This document shows, piece by piece, positions 1 through 12,344 of a DNA stretch of 64,000 bases (the first letter of the stretch is position 1; every line of letters starts with the position of its first letter). The translations under genes and the position numbers were made by a program. This DNA is from Daphnia pulex (Eukaryota > Arthropoda > Branchiopoda > Diplostraca > Daphniidae), in the NCBI RefSeq assembly GCF_021134715.1, contig NC_060021.1, positions 6,728,501 to 6,792,500 of the forward strand, written 5' to 3'. The notes under the pieces are model-generated. The model searched no databases. It was given only the letters and a program-made list of their open reading frames with translations, and was not told the DNA's origin.

Positions 1-67
1 AAACATTTATTTTTTCTTGCTGACCCACTTAAAATTACTAATTGAAAAATAAAAACCAATACGACAG

Positions 68-1123
68 GTTTATTTTACACATGGACGATCAGTCTCTTGT
101 TCAAGTCAACATCACCATTAAATCTGGAGAGCGATTAATTCAATTCAATACCAAAACATTTTCTACTTCGTCTTCAGCGCGTTTTATCCAAACTGAAGTG
201 CGGGATGTCGACGCTGGAACGTGAGTTGCTTCTTTTTCAACTTAAGCCAAAACAAAGTCTTATAGATAATTATTCACAAATAAGGTACGACATCTTCATT
301 CCTCGTCAAAATGGTGATGTGATCATGGAAAATCCGGATGGACAAATCACAGTTTTACAAGGCGGTTCCTACACGTTCGTCGCTCAACAGACTCACTCAA
401 ATCCTCAACTTATCGATCTCAAAAGCAATGTACGAACAATCCTACTAAATTATTTTATTGAAGTTGATTCTATTTAATTTGATAATTTTTTTATATTTAA
501 TTAAGCAGCTCTTAATGCCGGTGCAAGTGACTCCGGCTAGTTCCGTACACATGCTGTGGTTGGTGCCGCAATATTTTATCATGACAATTGCTGAAGTCAT
601 GTTCTCCGTCACGGGATTACAATTCTCCTTCACACAAGTAAATCATTTAAATGCTGAGAAAAAAAATCCGGCCCTGTAAATAACAATTATAACGTAAATT
701 GAATTTTGATTCAGGCCCCGGCTAGTATGCAATCTGTCATGCAAGCCGCTTGGCTCTTAACGATCGCGTTTGGTAACCTGATTGTTATCATCGTCGCTGA
801 AGCAAAGGGAATACCCAGACAGGTGCAGTCTAATTAATACGGCGATAATTGCAGTCACGTAATCGACTTTCTATTAATTCAATTGTTTTCTCTAGTCAAT
901 GGAGTTCTTCCTATTCGCCGGACTGATGGCAGTCGACATGCTCTTCTTTTTCTATTTGGCCAGCAATTACACTTATGTCGAGTCTGAGAAAGGCGAGAAA
1001 GGTGGCGACGACGCTAAGAAAGTACCTGATCGTTTTCCTTCATCCGTCAAACTTGGCACTGACAATTCAGAGAAGCCAGTAGGGACGGAGAACAAGGGAT
1101 TCTCCGATGACACACCCATGTAA
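68..1123 (+). CDS. Proton-coupled oligopeptide transporter, paralogue 1 (3' part only)
   Basis: This is the 3' end of an SLC15/POT (PEPT-type) H+/di-tripeptide symporter of the plasma membrane; the 5' part lies before the window. Exons read as 68-220, 285-429, 509-637, 715-822 and 896-1123 (stop TAA), all in phase with GT-AG borders. The first two exons match the large extracellular domain between late membrane helices in its two neighbours (AFILHMDD against AFFLDDRT). The third carries the conserved PVQVTP and MLWLVPQYF...GEVMFSVTG-like helix, with GEV changed to AEV. The last two give the final helices and a charged cytosolic tail ending NKGFSDDTPM, related to NKGFSE in the neighbours. The extracellular part is strongly diverged and shorter, so this is the oldest or fastest-evolving paralogue of the cluster. 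Substrate range is unknown. The entry exon boundary is inferred by homology with the next gene. Confidence 0.85.
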
Positions 1124-1838
1124 AGGATTTTTTTTTTTGTTAGATGTGGACGGTAATGAAATATGAGACTTTTTACTTTTTAAAACATACTATCTCTGTT
1201 TATACAGTGCCCATGTAGAAATTATGTCTAGTTCTTTCACACTATGCACTTAATTATACACGACGAATCTCCTTTATTATTATCAAACTAATTATTTGTA
1301 TTGGTGGAGAAATTCTTAATTCGAACGTTTTCGGAATCTTGAAACCAGAACTTGAACAATGGTCGCTGTACAAACATTCTGGATTCTGTGTAAATTTTTC
1401 AACGTATTCTGCTTTGCTAGTCACGTAGTACAATAATTCCCATAACAGGAAAACAAGTCTAGACAAAGGAGAGAAAAATAACGAAAACTTGAAACTTAGT
1501 GCTGAGACCAATTATATGTTATCTAGGCTACCGTACTGTGCGCTTGCATGATTTTTAATTTATTGCGTGACATCGGGTTCACACATTTCACTGGTCTTGA
1601 TCTATCTTAGCATTTATTTCTTACCTTATAGCACGCGGTGTCTGATATCTGTCTGACATCTATTGACAATTGACAGGAGAAATTGATCGTTATCTCATGT
1701 CTAATCAGCATGTGCGCAATAATTAAACTCGGCTTTTTCACTTCAACATCATGGTGTCAATCTTGTTGGTTTTATTGAAAACGAACTTGAATCTGCTGTC
1801 CAGGAGCCAGTAGGATTGAGGCACTTGGCGGAATCAAA
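1124..1838. other. Intergenic interval between transporter paralogues 1 and 2
   Basis: AT-rich spacer with the 3' UTR of paralogue 1 and the promoter and 5' UTR of paralogue 2. A TTATCT (GATA-factor type) motif lies near 1690, about 150 bp before the next start codon. I see no coding signal, repeat or RNA gene here. Confidence 0.5.
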
Positions 1839-4800
1839 ATGAGCCGTAAATCGTCCTCTTCTTCGTCTGACAGTGAAGTGTCGGTTGAGAAAGTTGTTCC
1901 TCCACTCCATGATGAATCAACAACGTCTCACCCTACTCGTAATTAAATAGTTGAATTTCTAATTAATAGTGAATTTATTTCAGTTCAAAAATGTTAATTA
2001 TCTTTGACGTGATTAAGTTTTAAGGTAATTAAGCCAGACGTCCTTGGGTGATAATGCACCAAAATCTAGTATGCGCAGCAAAACAAACAAAAAAAAAGAT
2101 TGCAGTTCGGGTAAACATCTGCTATTGAAAATAGAGAATAGGGTAGAAAAGAAACACATTTTTTTAAAAAGGGAGTAAGAGTATATACAAGTAATCAATA
2201 ACGAAAAATAGAGTTGGCCTTCGTTTTCCTGTTTTGTTGACGGGAGTGATGGAAATGTAACGAAAATAGGCAATTCTTAAAAAAAAAGAGGAGGTCACAA
2301 AATGTAGAACAATAAGTGCCGTCGTTGAAACGCGCTGGACAGTTTTGTCGAGGGTTTTCTTGACACCTTTTCTTAGAATCGTTTTACTACGTATTTTAAT
2401 TTGTTGCCTTAAATTAATTAAATTAGAAAATAATAATGAAAAAGCATCTTATCTTTTTATTACCCCAAAAGACCTTTGTATAATGTGTATAGACTAGCGA
2501 ACCGGACTTGAAAATTGAAATAGTTAGTGTTCTATCACTTGGACTAGTATATATCAGCTGTGCACCCATAAATGTCATTCTGACTTTTAATTATTTGTTT
2601 AGCGGAGAAACCTTTGGACGTGGAGCAACCCGATAAGAATGTGGTAATTTAAAAACAATAAAAACAAACAAATTAGCTTCTTTTGTTTGGCTTGAATAAT
2701 TTTTTTTTAATTCGCTTAGAAATTGAAATATCCGAAATCGGTTTTTTGCATTATCGTCAATGAATTTTGCGAAAGATTTAATTTCTATGGAATGCGAAGT
2801 AAGAATCCGCTTTATTTATTCATATCTTGACGACTGCTAACCACATGTTGTTTGTTTATGGTTTAGCCGTTTTGACGCTCTACATGAGTCAAATTCTCAA
2901 TTTCTCGGAAGATAAAGCGACCATCTTTTATCATTCGTTTCTTATGCTCAGCTATTTTTCACCGATTCCGGGTTCCATCTTGGCAGACACCTACCTTGGC
3001 AAATTCAAGTTAGCATCGAGTTGATTTCCAATCCTCATTCCTAAAAATCTATAATTAATTATGTTTACTGTTTATTGTTTAAAAAGAACAATTGCGATTC
3101 TGTCCATTTTCTACGCCTTCGGAAGCATCATACTCGCCGTTGCGGCCATTCCGAATTTCCTTCCGCAAATGTATGATACCGTTTCTTCGATGACGAATTT
3201 CAAACGAAAAATTTAACTGAATCAATTTTTCTGTCTCATTAGCGGGTTCTCTATGACGGGCTTACTCATTATTGCAATCGGAACTGGCGGGATCAAACCT
3301 TGCGTGTCGGCCTTTGGCGGGGATCAGTTCGTCCGACCTCAGCAGGATAGGCAGCTGGAATCTTTCTTTTCTGTCTTTTACTTTTCAGTTAACGCAGGAT
3401 CTCTAATTTCCACGGCTGTGACACCAATTCTTCGAGAAGATGTTTCGTGTTTTGGGGACGACACTTGCTATCCTTTGGCGTTTGGCGTTCCTGCAGTCCT
3501 CATGCTCATCTCCGTTGGTAAGGATTTTACATTTAAAAAATAGGAATTTTGTGAATTAGATTTTAACTAATAATTTATTCTCTTTTATAACTTTAAGTAA
3601 TTTTCCTTGCGGGAAAACCTTTGTACACGATCAAGAAACCACAAGGCAACATCATGGGGGAATTCTTCAAATGCATTGGGGTAGATGCATTTTTTAATAC
3701 GTCTTTCAGTTCAAAATTTTGAAAAGTTGTCTTTATATTGTGAATAGCATGCCATTAGCCGTAAATGGAAGGCCAAAGGCGAGAAACATGATCATTGGTT
3801 GGATTTCGCGTCTGACAAATTCGACAAACAATTAATTGAAGACGTCAAGCGGGTGTTGTCCGTCGGATTCGTTTTCATTCCTCTTCCCGTCTTTTGGGCC
3901 CTGTACGATCAGCAGGTATAGTCTTAATCAATTAAATTTATCTGCCTTTTCGCAAATGGGTCATGAGATTTTATCATTTTAGGGTTCACGTTGGACGTTC
4001 CAAGCTACGCGCATGAACGGAGACTTGGGAGGTGTTGTGATCAAGCCCGACCAAATGCAAATCATTAACCCGCTTCTGATTTTAATTTTGGTGCCAATTT
4101 TTGAGACCGTGATCTACCCCTGTTTTAAAAAGAGCGGTTTATTAACGCCTCTCCGGAGAATCGGATGCGGTCTCGTTTTATGTGGCCTATCGTTTGTTGT
4201 TTCTGGTTTTGTTGAAATCGCTCTCGAGGTAACATAAAAGTTACGCAAATTATTAAATATTAATACTCATATTTATTTTTTAAATCAAATTTCAGCCCAC
4301 GTATGCCATCATACCGAGTAACGGTCGCATGCAGCTCAACTTTATCAACACCCTGCCTTGCAAAGTCAACGTAAAATATGCAGTTTCAGACAAAAACGGA
4401 GAGTTAGTGCTTGAAGGGAACAAGTACGAATTCGCACAAGACTTGGAGGCAGAACAAGAGATTATTGTTAGGGCCTATCTTGAGAGTGGAGACTGTAGCA
4501 ACTTCATCCAATTGAATGGCTTTGAAACTGGAGAAGTCAATCTAGGAAAAGGAAATGGAACGCAAGGCTACTCGGTCTTGATCACGGAGCGTGACAACAA
4601 TTTGACGATAACTCGCCTGGACAAAGAGGAGCAGCTGGAAAAATCGAACACTGGAGATCCATATGTGGCGTGAGTGACCGTGTAGAATTTTATAATGATC
4701 AGCAAGACATTGCCTTTGATATTATTTGCCTGTTTGAATCCATTTTTAGTTTTTTCTTGGACGACCGTACCTTCGAAGAATATTCCGGATGGAATATAAC

Positions 4801-5782
4801 GATGCTGCAGAAAATCAAAAAGAAAACCTTTGAATACGTTTATGTTTTAAACGACACCGCTCCAACTACTCCGGCTGTCGACAGCATTGTACAAACCGAC
4901 TACCAAAAAACCGAAATAGGATCGTAAGTTATTTGATTGATGGTTACTTCTAGATTCTCTTTATACATTACATAATGATTTTAATTTTAGGTACGAATTG
5001 TTTCTCAACGGAGAAAATATTGGGAATTTGGAAAATCTCATTCAAGGCGGCGTGTACAGAGTTGTAATCCAAAAGGCTCTCAATGGATCCGCCTACTATG
5101 TACGTAGTTGCAAGAATATTTTACATTTACTAGAATTGATTTACTAATTTTGTGGGGCTTCATTTTTGCCAGGATGTTATGACCGTGCAAGTAACACCGC
5201 CAAACACTGTCGGTATCCTCTGGCTACTTCCGCAATATTTTGTCGTAACGTTCGGTGAGGTCATGTTTTCCGTCACTGGACTTTCGTTTTCGTATTCTCA
5301 AGTAAGACTACTTCTTATCTGAAATTGGAGTTTTCCAGGATTATGTAATATGTTCTCTTGTGCAGGCACCGATTAGCATGAAGTCCGTCATGACGGCCAT
5401 TTGGTTAATGGTGGTAGCCTTTGGTAATTTGATTGATATCATTGTGATCGCAGTTCAGTCCGGTGCAACCGGCGAGGGTATGAGTCAGGTGAGTTTCTCA
5501 AGCTGGACTGCAAATTATCACGACTTTTACCTCTAATTCGGCTGAAATTTTGATTGAAATATGTAGGCGAGTGAATTCTTCATGTTTGCCGGCATCATGG
5601 GAATAGCGGTCGTATTATTTACGCTCATGTCATGGAATTATAAATACGTCGAAGACATTAAAATTGAAGACGAGAAAAAGCGTCTGTCTGCGGTATCAAA
5701 TCATAAGAGTGATTCTTCATCTTCGTCTTCTTCCGATTCCGACGACGAGAAAGGAAAAGAAAACAAGGGCTTTTCCGAATAA
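1839..5782 (+). CDS. Proton-coupled oligopeptide transporter, paralogue 2 (SLC15/PEPT type)
   Basis: Complete 15-exon gene for a 780-aa plasma-membrane H+/peptide symporter. Exons: 1839-1938, 2603-2643, 2720-2798, 2867-3008, 3087-3170, 3243-3517, 3598-3680, 3748-3915, 3983-4228, 4296-4669, 4750-4923, 4991-5099, 5173-5301, 5366-5488, 5567-5782. The summed length is a multiple of three. Family marks are the proton-coupling ExxER motif (NEFCERFNFYG) on the first helix, the PTR2 signature GTGGIKPCVSAFGGDQF, FYFSVNAGS on helix 5, and a large extracellular insertion (exons 10-12) as in animal PEPT1. The start (MSRKSSSSSSDSE) is the same as that of paralogue 3. The tail is Ser/Asp/Glu-rich, suggesting phosphorylation. 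Length is close to that of insect PEPTs (about 740 aa), the excess lying in the N-terminal leader and tail. Likely role: intestinal peptide uptake. A TTTTT-rich 5' intron of about 660 bp (1939-2602) shows no other feature. Confidence 0.93.
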
Positions 5783-7085
5783 ATGTATAATTTGCATGAA
5801 AATACTTTAAACAAATAAATAACTAGCCCATTGGTATGCTAGCACTACCAAACTATTCGACAAATAAAACTAATTCCTCCCATGAAACACCCCGGGATAT
5901 TTAATTTTTACATAACCCTCCCCTTCTTTGTTTTACAGTTAGGGATCGGTAGGATCCGCTCTTTTTTTCTTATTATTCCGAAATCTCGACGAAACCGAGG
6001 AGAGACGGTACGAAACGAATAATTCTACAATAATAGAACGACAAAAACTCACTGAGGGGAACGAAACTGCTTGTAAAGTAAACGAGATAGATATGAACTA
6101 GTTGCTGTAGACAGTCAATAAGAGAGACACGTTTCAAACTAAGGGTCCCGACCAAAACAAAAGCAGCGAACAATGCCATGAAAATTCGTCCTTGGACCTG
6201 GCTGGCTGTCTCCGATTGTTACAATATCGTCGCGTCAAACTGTCAAGTATGTCTAATATTTAACTTCATTTTTTGAGTGGCAAACGGGCAAGGCGCAATC
6301 AAGTTATCTCTGTTGCGATTAGGAATACATGTCCGTGTGCGCTGTATTTTTTATGCGCTGTCTGATCACGATCATGTGCAAGGATCAAACTTGTCAACTT
6401 TATAATCGTCTATAAAAAACAAATCTTGAAATTTATTCTTTGTTTACTTATTTATTTAAACGTGACTATTCCAGCGTGTGGGTGGTTCATGTTTTTCCCA
6501 TGCTTGTTATTATGCTTTGCTTAGTTAAGACGAAATTTTCAATATTTAAACAAATTTTTATTTGGTTGGGAAAAATAATTTCCTTATCGATAAAATTCAA
6601 AATTACGACTAAACAAGTGGTAAAGAAATGGGGTTTGGGGTAGCAATTGATCTTTGTTCCAAGTCCTTGTTTGTGTTATTTTCACGGACTCTAAAAATGT
6701 TTCCATCCGGATTGTGACGTAGGTTTAGGTCGATAGTCCGATTCCATCACGAATGCTTAAGTGATAGCGCAACAAACGTCATAGTATTCCGTATATATTT
6801 AATAACTTATTTTGGTTATCGTGTGAACTATATATGCTGAGGTTACATAGGATTAAAGCGTGGTGCTGATGCCCCTGTTGTTGGAGCAGTGGATACAGAA
6901 AATCGTTCAAACCGCTCGAGTGTCACAGAGTAAATTCCCCCTTATCTCGTTGTCTAGAGCCTCAGCTATTTGATAAAAAAGTACAGAATACTATTACCGT
7001 TCCTATACCGATTGATTAGTATGACGGTTATAGAATCGCTTGTCTAAGTCGCATTGGAGTCAGTGGGAGACAGACGCTTGACATC
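5783..7085. other. Intergenic interval between transporter paralogues 2 and 3
   Basis: Holds the 3' UTR of paralogue 2, then about 1.2 kb of AT-rich sequence and the promoter and 5' UTR of paralogue 3. TTATCT (GATA-type) motifs occur near 6304 and 6941. A short open stretch at about 6861-6932 looks like a C-terminal coding relic (see findings). No other gene is apparent. Confidence 0.5.
5814..5819 (+). terminator. Polyadenylation signal of transporter paralogue 2
   Basis: AATAAA lies 32 bp after the stop codon, in a block almost identical to the one after paralogue 3. Confidence 0.6.
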
Positions 7086-10000
7086 ATGAGCCGTAAATCG
7101 TCTATCTCCTCAAAGGAGGATGTTCCAGTTGTTCCAGAAATCCAGGATGCGCCATCCACCCAGGATGCTCCAGCAACCCAAGATGCGCCAGCAACTCTAG
7201 ATGCGCCAGCAACCCAGGATGCGCCAGTAACCCAGGATGCGCCATCAACCGAAAAAGCTGCTCCTCCACCTTATGAAGAACCCAAGAAAGAATTGCCACC
7301 AACTGAACTTACTCGTAATTATCTACCATTATTCTTAATTATTTAAATGATTCGGAGCCCAATAGATATTTGAATTTGATGAGTAGTTGTCAGAAAACAA
7401 GCTTTGCGGATTTTAAAAAAACCATCCGAAAATGTGTTAGTTTCCAAACATAATTTCCCCTAAACTTGTATTGATCCGTAATGGAGATACGCAATATCTT
7501 TATCACATTTTTTCTGGGTTTTTTCGTGCGCCAACTCAGTGGCAACAAACTTGGAGGAGGAAAAACAGTTTTAATCGTAGAAAGTATCAAAGTAGCCGTT
7601 GTAATATAGATAGCCCCGAGTGTTTTCCATTTTGTAATATCAAACGGCAATCTTTGATTAAATAGACGTCGATTTATTTTTGTGACAGATGTAGTTGAGA
7701 AACCGTCGCTGGACCTTGAACAACCCGATAAGAATGTGGTAAGTGTTGGAAGAGAAAAAAAAAAACTTGTGCGTATTGGAGCTGGTCAGATGTCACACAC
7801 ATAATGATACACAATTTAATCTGCAGAAATTGAAGTACCCCAAATCGGTGTTTTTCATCATCGTCAACGAATTTTGTGAAAGATTCAATTACTATGGCAT
7901 GAAAAGTGAGTCTACATGTTATTACCGCCTTTATTTTAAATTTGTTTCTAACAACACCTTCTTCCCGCCAATTGCCATTTAGCCGTCTTGACGCTCTACA
8001 TGAGGAATGTTCTCAATTTCTCTGAAGACAAAGCCACCGTCCTGTATCACACTTTCCTTATGCTTTGCTACTTTACACCTATCCCGGGCGCAATCGTGGC
8101 CGACACTTACCTTGGCAAATTCAAGTTAGCATCCATCTTATACATTGCAATAACTAACACATTAACTGGTTTAATTTGCAGAACAATCGCAATCCTATCG
8201 TGCGTGTACGCCTTCGGAAGCGTCTTGCTCGCCGTTGCGGCTATTCCAAATTTCCTTCCGCAAACGTAAGGGATCATCTTTTTTCTTTGATTACGAATTT
8301 TAAATTGAAGCTATTTTACTGTCTCATTATAGTGGGTTCTCCATGACGGGCTTACTCATTATTGCAATCGGGACTGGCGGGATCAAACCTTGCGTGTCGG
8401 CCTTTGGCGGTGATCAATTCGTCCGACCTCAGCAAGACAAGCAGCTCGAGCAATTCTTTTCTGTCTTTTACTTTGCAATCAACGCTGGATCTCTGATTTC
8501 GACGTTCATTACTCCGATCCTTCGAGAGGACGTTCAATGTTTTGGGGACGACACTTGCTATCCTTTGGCTTTCGGGGTGCCTGCATTGCTCATGATTGTC
8601 GCTGTTGGTAAAGTGGGACTTCATATTCGACAATAACGATCAGGAAGATTGAATTAACATTCTTTTCTTAATCATATCTTAGTCATCTTCATCTCTGGTA
8701 AATCGCTCTACACCATCAGGAAACCGGAGGGTAACATCATGGGAGAATTCTTCAAATGCATCGGGGTATCAATTTAACGATAATTCTATACCCTCTCTAG
8801 TGAATTTGAATATTAATCCACTTTTTCCAAATTCAATACATAGCATGCCATTAGTCGCAAATGGAAGGCCAAAGGCGAGAAACACGATCATTGGTTGGAT
8901 TTCGCGTCTGACAAATTCGACAAAAAGTTTATTGAAGACGTCAAGCGAGTGTTGTCCGTCGGATTCGTTTTCATTCCTCTTCCCGTCTTTTGGGCCCTGT
9001 ACGATCAGCAGGTATAGTTCAACTTGATTGAAGACTATCTGTTCTCGCAAATGAATCATTTGATTTCATCATTTTAGGGTTCACGTTGGACGTTCCAAGC
9101 TACGCGCATGAACGGAGATCTGGGCGGAGGCGTCGTATTGAAGCCCGACCAAATGCAAATCATCAACCCGCTTCTCATTTTAATTTTGGTTCCTCTCTTT
9201 GAAACTGTGATCTACCCGTGCTTTAAAAAGAGCGGCATCTTAACACCTCTCCGGAGAATCGGTTGCGGTCTCGTTTTGTGTGGCCTATCGTTTGTCATTT
9301 CTGGTTTCGTTGAAATCGCTCTCGAGGTAATCACGTTCATTTCCGGTTAGCGCCCAATAATATTAATGATAATTTATTTTATTATTTTTTTTATTTCAGC
9401 CCACGTATGCAACTATACCGGGTGACGGTCTCATGCAACTCAACTTCATCAACACCCTGCCTTGTACAGTCAAAGTAGTATATGGAGTTTCCGAAAAAAT
9501 TGGAAATATTGAGCTTCAAGGAAATATGTACGAATTCGTGCAAGACTTGGAGGCAGAACAAGATATTATTGTTAGGGCCTTCTTGGATAATCCGGACTGT
9601 GCCAGTTACACCAAATTTGACAACATAGACACTGGAGAAGTGAGTCTAGGAACAGGAAATGGAACGCAAGGCTACTCGGTCTTGATCACCGGTCGCGATA
9701 AAAATTTGACAATAACTCGGCTAAACGAAGCAGAACAGCTGGAAAAATCCAATACTGGGGATCCATATGTAGCGTGAGTGATCAAAGACTTGAAACTTTT
9801 GGTTGAATTGCTAAAATATTGCTAACTGATGGATTTCAGATTTTTTCTGGACGATCCGTCATTCACCGAATATTCCGGATCGAGCATAAAGATGCGACAG
9901 GAAAAATCTAAAAAAAAAATCTTTGAATATACTTATGTTTTAAACGTCACCGCCGAAACTACACCTGATGTAGACAGCATAGTGCAAACCGAATATCAAA

Positions 10001-10878
10001 ATACCGAAATTGGAACGTAAGTTTACAAATGACTAGTGATTGCTGACTGTGAACAATTAACGTTAATATTTTGTTTTTCCAGCTACGATTTGACCCTAAA
10101 CGAAGCAAATATTGGGAAAATAGAAAATCTCATTCAAGGCGGCGTGTACAGAATTATAATTACAAAAGCGCTGAACGGAACTGATTACTACGTATTCTGA
10201 ATTTTTAACTTTTCTGCTTACTTTCATCTAATTTGACTTTTTGCTAGAATGTGATGCCTGTGCAAGTCACACCACCAAACAGTGTCAATATCCTCTGGCT
10301 ACTTCCGCAATATTTTGTCGTGACCATCGGAGAGGTTATGTTTTCCGTTACTGGGCTTACCTTTTCGTATTCTCAGGTAGGTCCACCTAATAGATCAGTA
10401 ATTCATCAATCCTTATGGATTATATGTTTTTGGTATGTTTCTAACGTTGTACGACGTCTAGGCGCCCATTAGCATGAAAGCAGTCATGCAGGCCATTTGG
10501 TTAATGGTGGTAGCCTTTGGTAATTTGATTGATATCATTGTGATCGCAGTTCAGTCCGGTGCAACCGGCGAGGGTATGAGTCAGGTGAGTTTCTCAAGCT
10601 TTACTGCAAATTATCACGACTTTTACCTCAAATTCGGCTGAAATTTTGATTGAAATATGTAGGCGAGTGAATTCTTCATGTTTGCCGGCATCATGGGAAT
10701 AGCGGTCGTATTATTTACGCTCATGTCGTGGAATTATAAATACGTCGAAGAAATTAAAATTGAAGACGAGAAAAAGCGCCTGTCTGCGGTACCAAGTCAT
10801 AAGAGTGATTCTTCATCTTCGTCTTCTTCCGATTCCGACGACGAGAAAGGAAAAGAAAACAAGGGCTTTTCCGAATAA
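7086..10878 (+). CDS. Proton-coupled oligopeptide transporter, paralogue 3 (SLC15/PEPT type)
   Basis: Complete 15-exon gene, 828 aa, with the same intron positions as paralogue 2. Exons: 7086-7314, 7689-7738, 7827-7905, 7983-8124, 8182-8265, 8333-8607, 8683-8765, 8844-9011, 9078-9326, 9400-9773, 9840-10016, 10083-10191, 10248-10376, 10462-10584, 10663-10878. The ExxER proton-coupling motif is at residues 108-112 (EFCERF, followed by NYYG) and the PTR2 signature GTGGIKPCVSAFGGDQF at about 208-224. FYFAINAGS and the large extracellular domain (exons 10-12) are present. The N-terminal leader is longer than in paralogue 2 because of tandem TQDAPA-type repeats (about residues 20-56). The cytosolic tail (KSDSSSSSSSDSDDEKGKENKGFSE) is nearly the same as in paralogue 2. 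Peptide uptake across the gut epithelium is the likely role, by family. The spacing and identity show a recent tandem duplication. Confidence 0.94.
7141..7251 (+). repeat. 18-bp coding minisatellite in transporter paralogue 3
   Basis: About six copies of an 18-bp unit (ACCCAGGATGCGCCAGCA with substitutions) encode (A/S/V)TQDAPA-like hexapeptides in the cytosolic leader. The unit is absent from paralogue 2, so it expanded after the duplication. Confidence 0.85.
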
Positions 10879-10909
10879 ATGTATAATTTGCATGAAAATA
10901 CTTTAAACA

Positions 10910-10915
10910 AATAAA
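10910..10915 (+). terminator. Polyadenylation signal of transporter paralogue 3
   Basis: AATAAA lies 32 bp after the stop codon, in a copy of the block that follows paralogue 2. Confidence 0.6.
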
Positions 10916-11000
10916 TAACTAGCCCACTGGTATGCTAGCACTACCAAACTATTCGACGAACAAAAATTTGTTAAACTGCGTAATTTAGTTCATTTTAAGT

Positions 11001-12344
11001 TCACAAATAAGTTAGCCAACGGAATGGATTTTCAACCAAAATTTTTTCTAAAGAGGAATTGTCTATGCCTCTCTGAAGAATCCTTGGTACAATATTCTCC
11101 AATATGTGACTATATCCATGGCCTCCAAATTTAACCTGTAAAATATGGGAAATTGTGAACGTTAATAAATTAAAACTAAAAAAAAGCTATTAAGCTCATA
11201 AAACCAGTCGATGTTTTGTGTGGATATCATGAGATATCAGAAGTTTATCTCCGTAGCCTTCAACAATCAGCTGATAAAGGCGATTTATTCGTTGCGCATC
11301 GCTAGGCATGTCAATCTGGCCGTTCAGTTGATAGTGTGAGCACTCGACACCAAACAGATCAAACTCCAAGTATGAACCCATGGCAGCGAAATCAAATACA
11401 TGTTCGTCCTGAATCAAAGTTCCTATAATAAAATGTGTTTAGAATAAGATAATATTGTGAGAAAATAACTTGAAAAAATGTTACTGTCTAAATGACATAG
11501 AGACACTTGATCCGCCTTCCCTCCCGCCTCTAGAAAATGTCTGAGAACTTGAGCAGGCGACGCTGGATTCCGTCCCGGATGAATGGAAACTGGGCACTTG
11601 AGTTCATTTTGAACTATAGCGGCGGCTTCTAAAACGCGCTTTTCAAAATCTAATAACAAGTAATTATTATTTCAAATCGTTTCTCTTTAATAGTAATTTG
11701 TAGTTCGTACTGTGAATGGGATAAGAGCATCCGATTTCTCCGATTAGCCCGCATCTTATCGCGGGTGCTTCTAGGCATCCTTCGGTCTGTTCTGTTCGCA
11801 TTACTTCAGCCAGTTTCTCGATGGGCTCAACAAAAAGCTTGGAATCCTGTGAAGCTGCTACATAGTATCCAGTTCCAGCTATGATGTTGATTCCAGTAAG
11901 AAGACTCACATCATAGAGAAACTGTGCCTTTCGAGAAATTCCATGAGTAGTACATTCTACAATTGAGCCCCCACCAACTGAATGATAGTGCTTCATTTCA
12001 GCAATAATGGCTTGCTCACACTCAGTGCCATTCAGATGGAGGTTTGGTTGATGGCTGTATGGGTTATAACGGATCCAGCCCAAAGTTTCCATGGAAAATG
12101 GCAATGTAGATTTATGAACATCAGTTTCAATAGGTTTAACAAAAGCAACATCAAAATTCATTGATAAATGCTCATGAACCATTGTTTTTCCTAGAGCTGA
12201 AGGAGGTATAACTCCTGTGACTGTTTAAATACAGCAAACATTCACCATTTATGTATAATTAGCTATCTTAAATTTGTTAAGTGTTCACCAACCTGTTTGA
12301 ACTTTTCCAGAAAGTGATAAATTATTTATAGGAATAACCTCCAT
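11001..12344 (-). CDS. PTER: Phosphotriesterase-related protein
   Basis: Five exons (12293-12344, 11711-12220, 11485-11649, 11205-11422, 11001-11135) encode 359 aa, close to the usual 350 aa of animal PTER. The protein belongs to the amidohydrolase superfamily. It has the metal-binding HxH near the N terminus (VHEHL, about residues 32-36), [10 protein letters not shown], the conserved [17 protein letters not shown] and SHDIHTK, and ends NPFRWLTYL. The start [11 protein letters not shown]...GKVQT precedes the conserved SGKVQT leader. Animal PTERs are cytosolic; mammalian PTER has been linked to N-acetyl-amino-acid hydrolysis, so activity on phosphotriesters should not be assumed. The gene is divergently arranged with NAA35, with 250 bp between start codons. 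All introns are under 80 bp. Confidence 0.93.
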
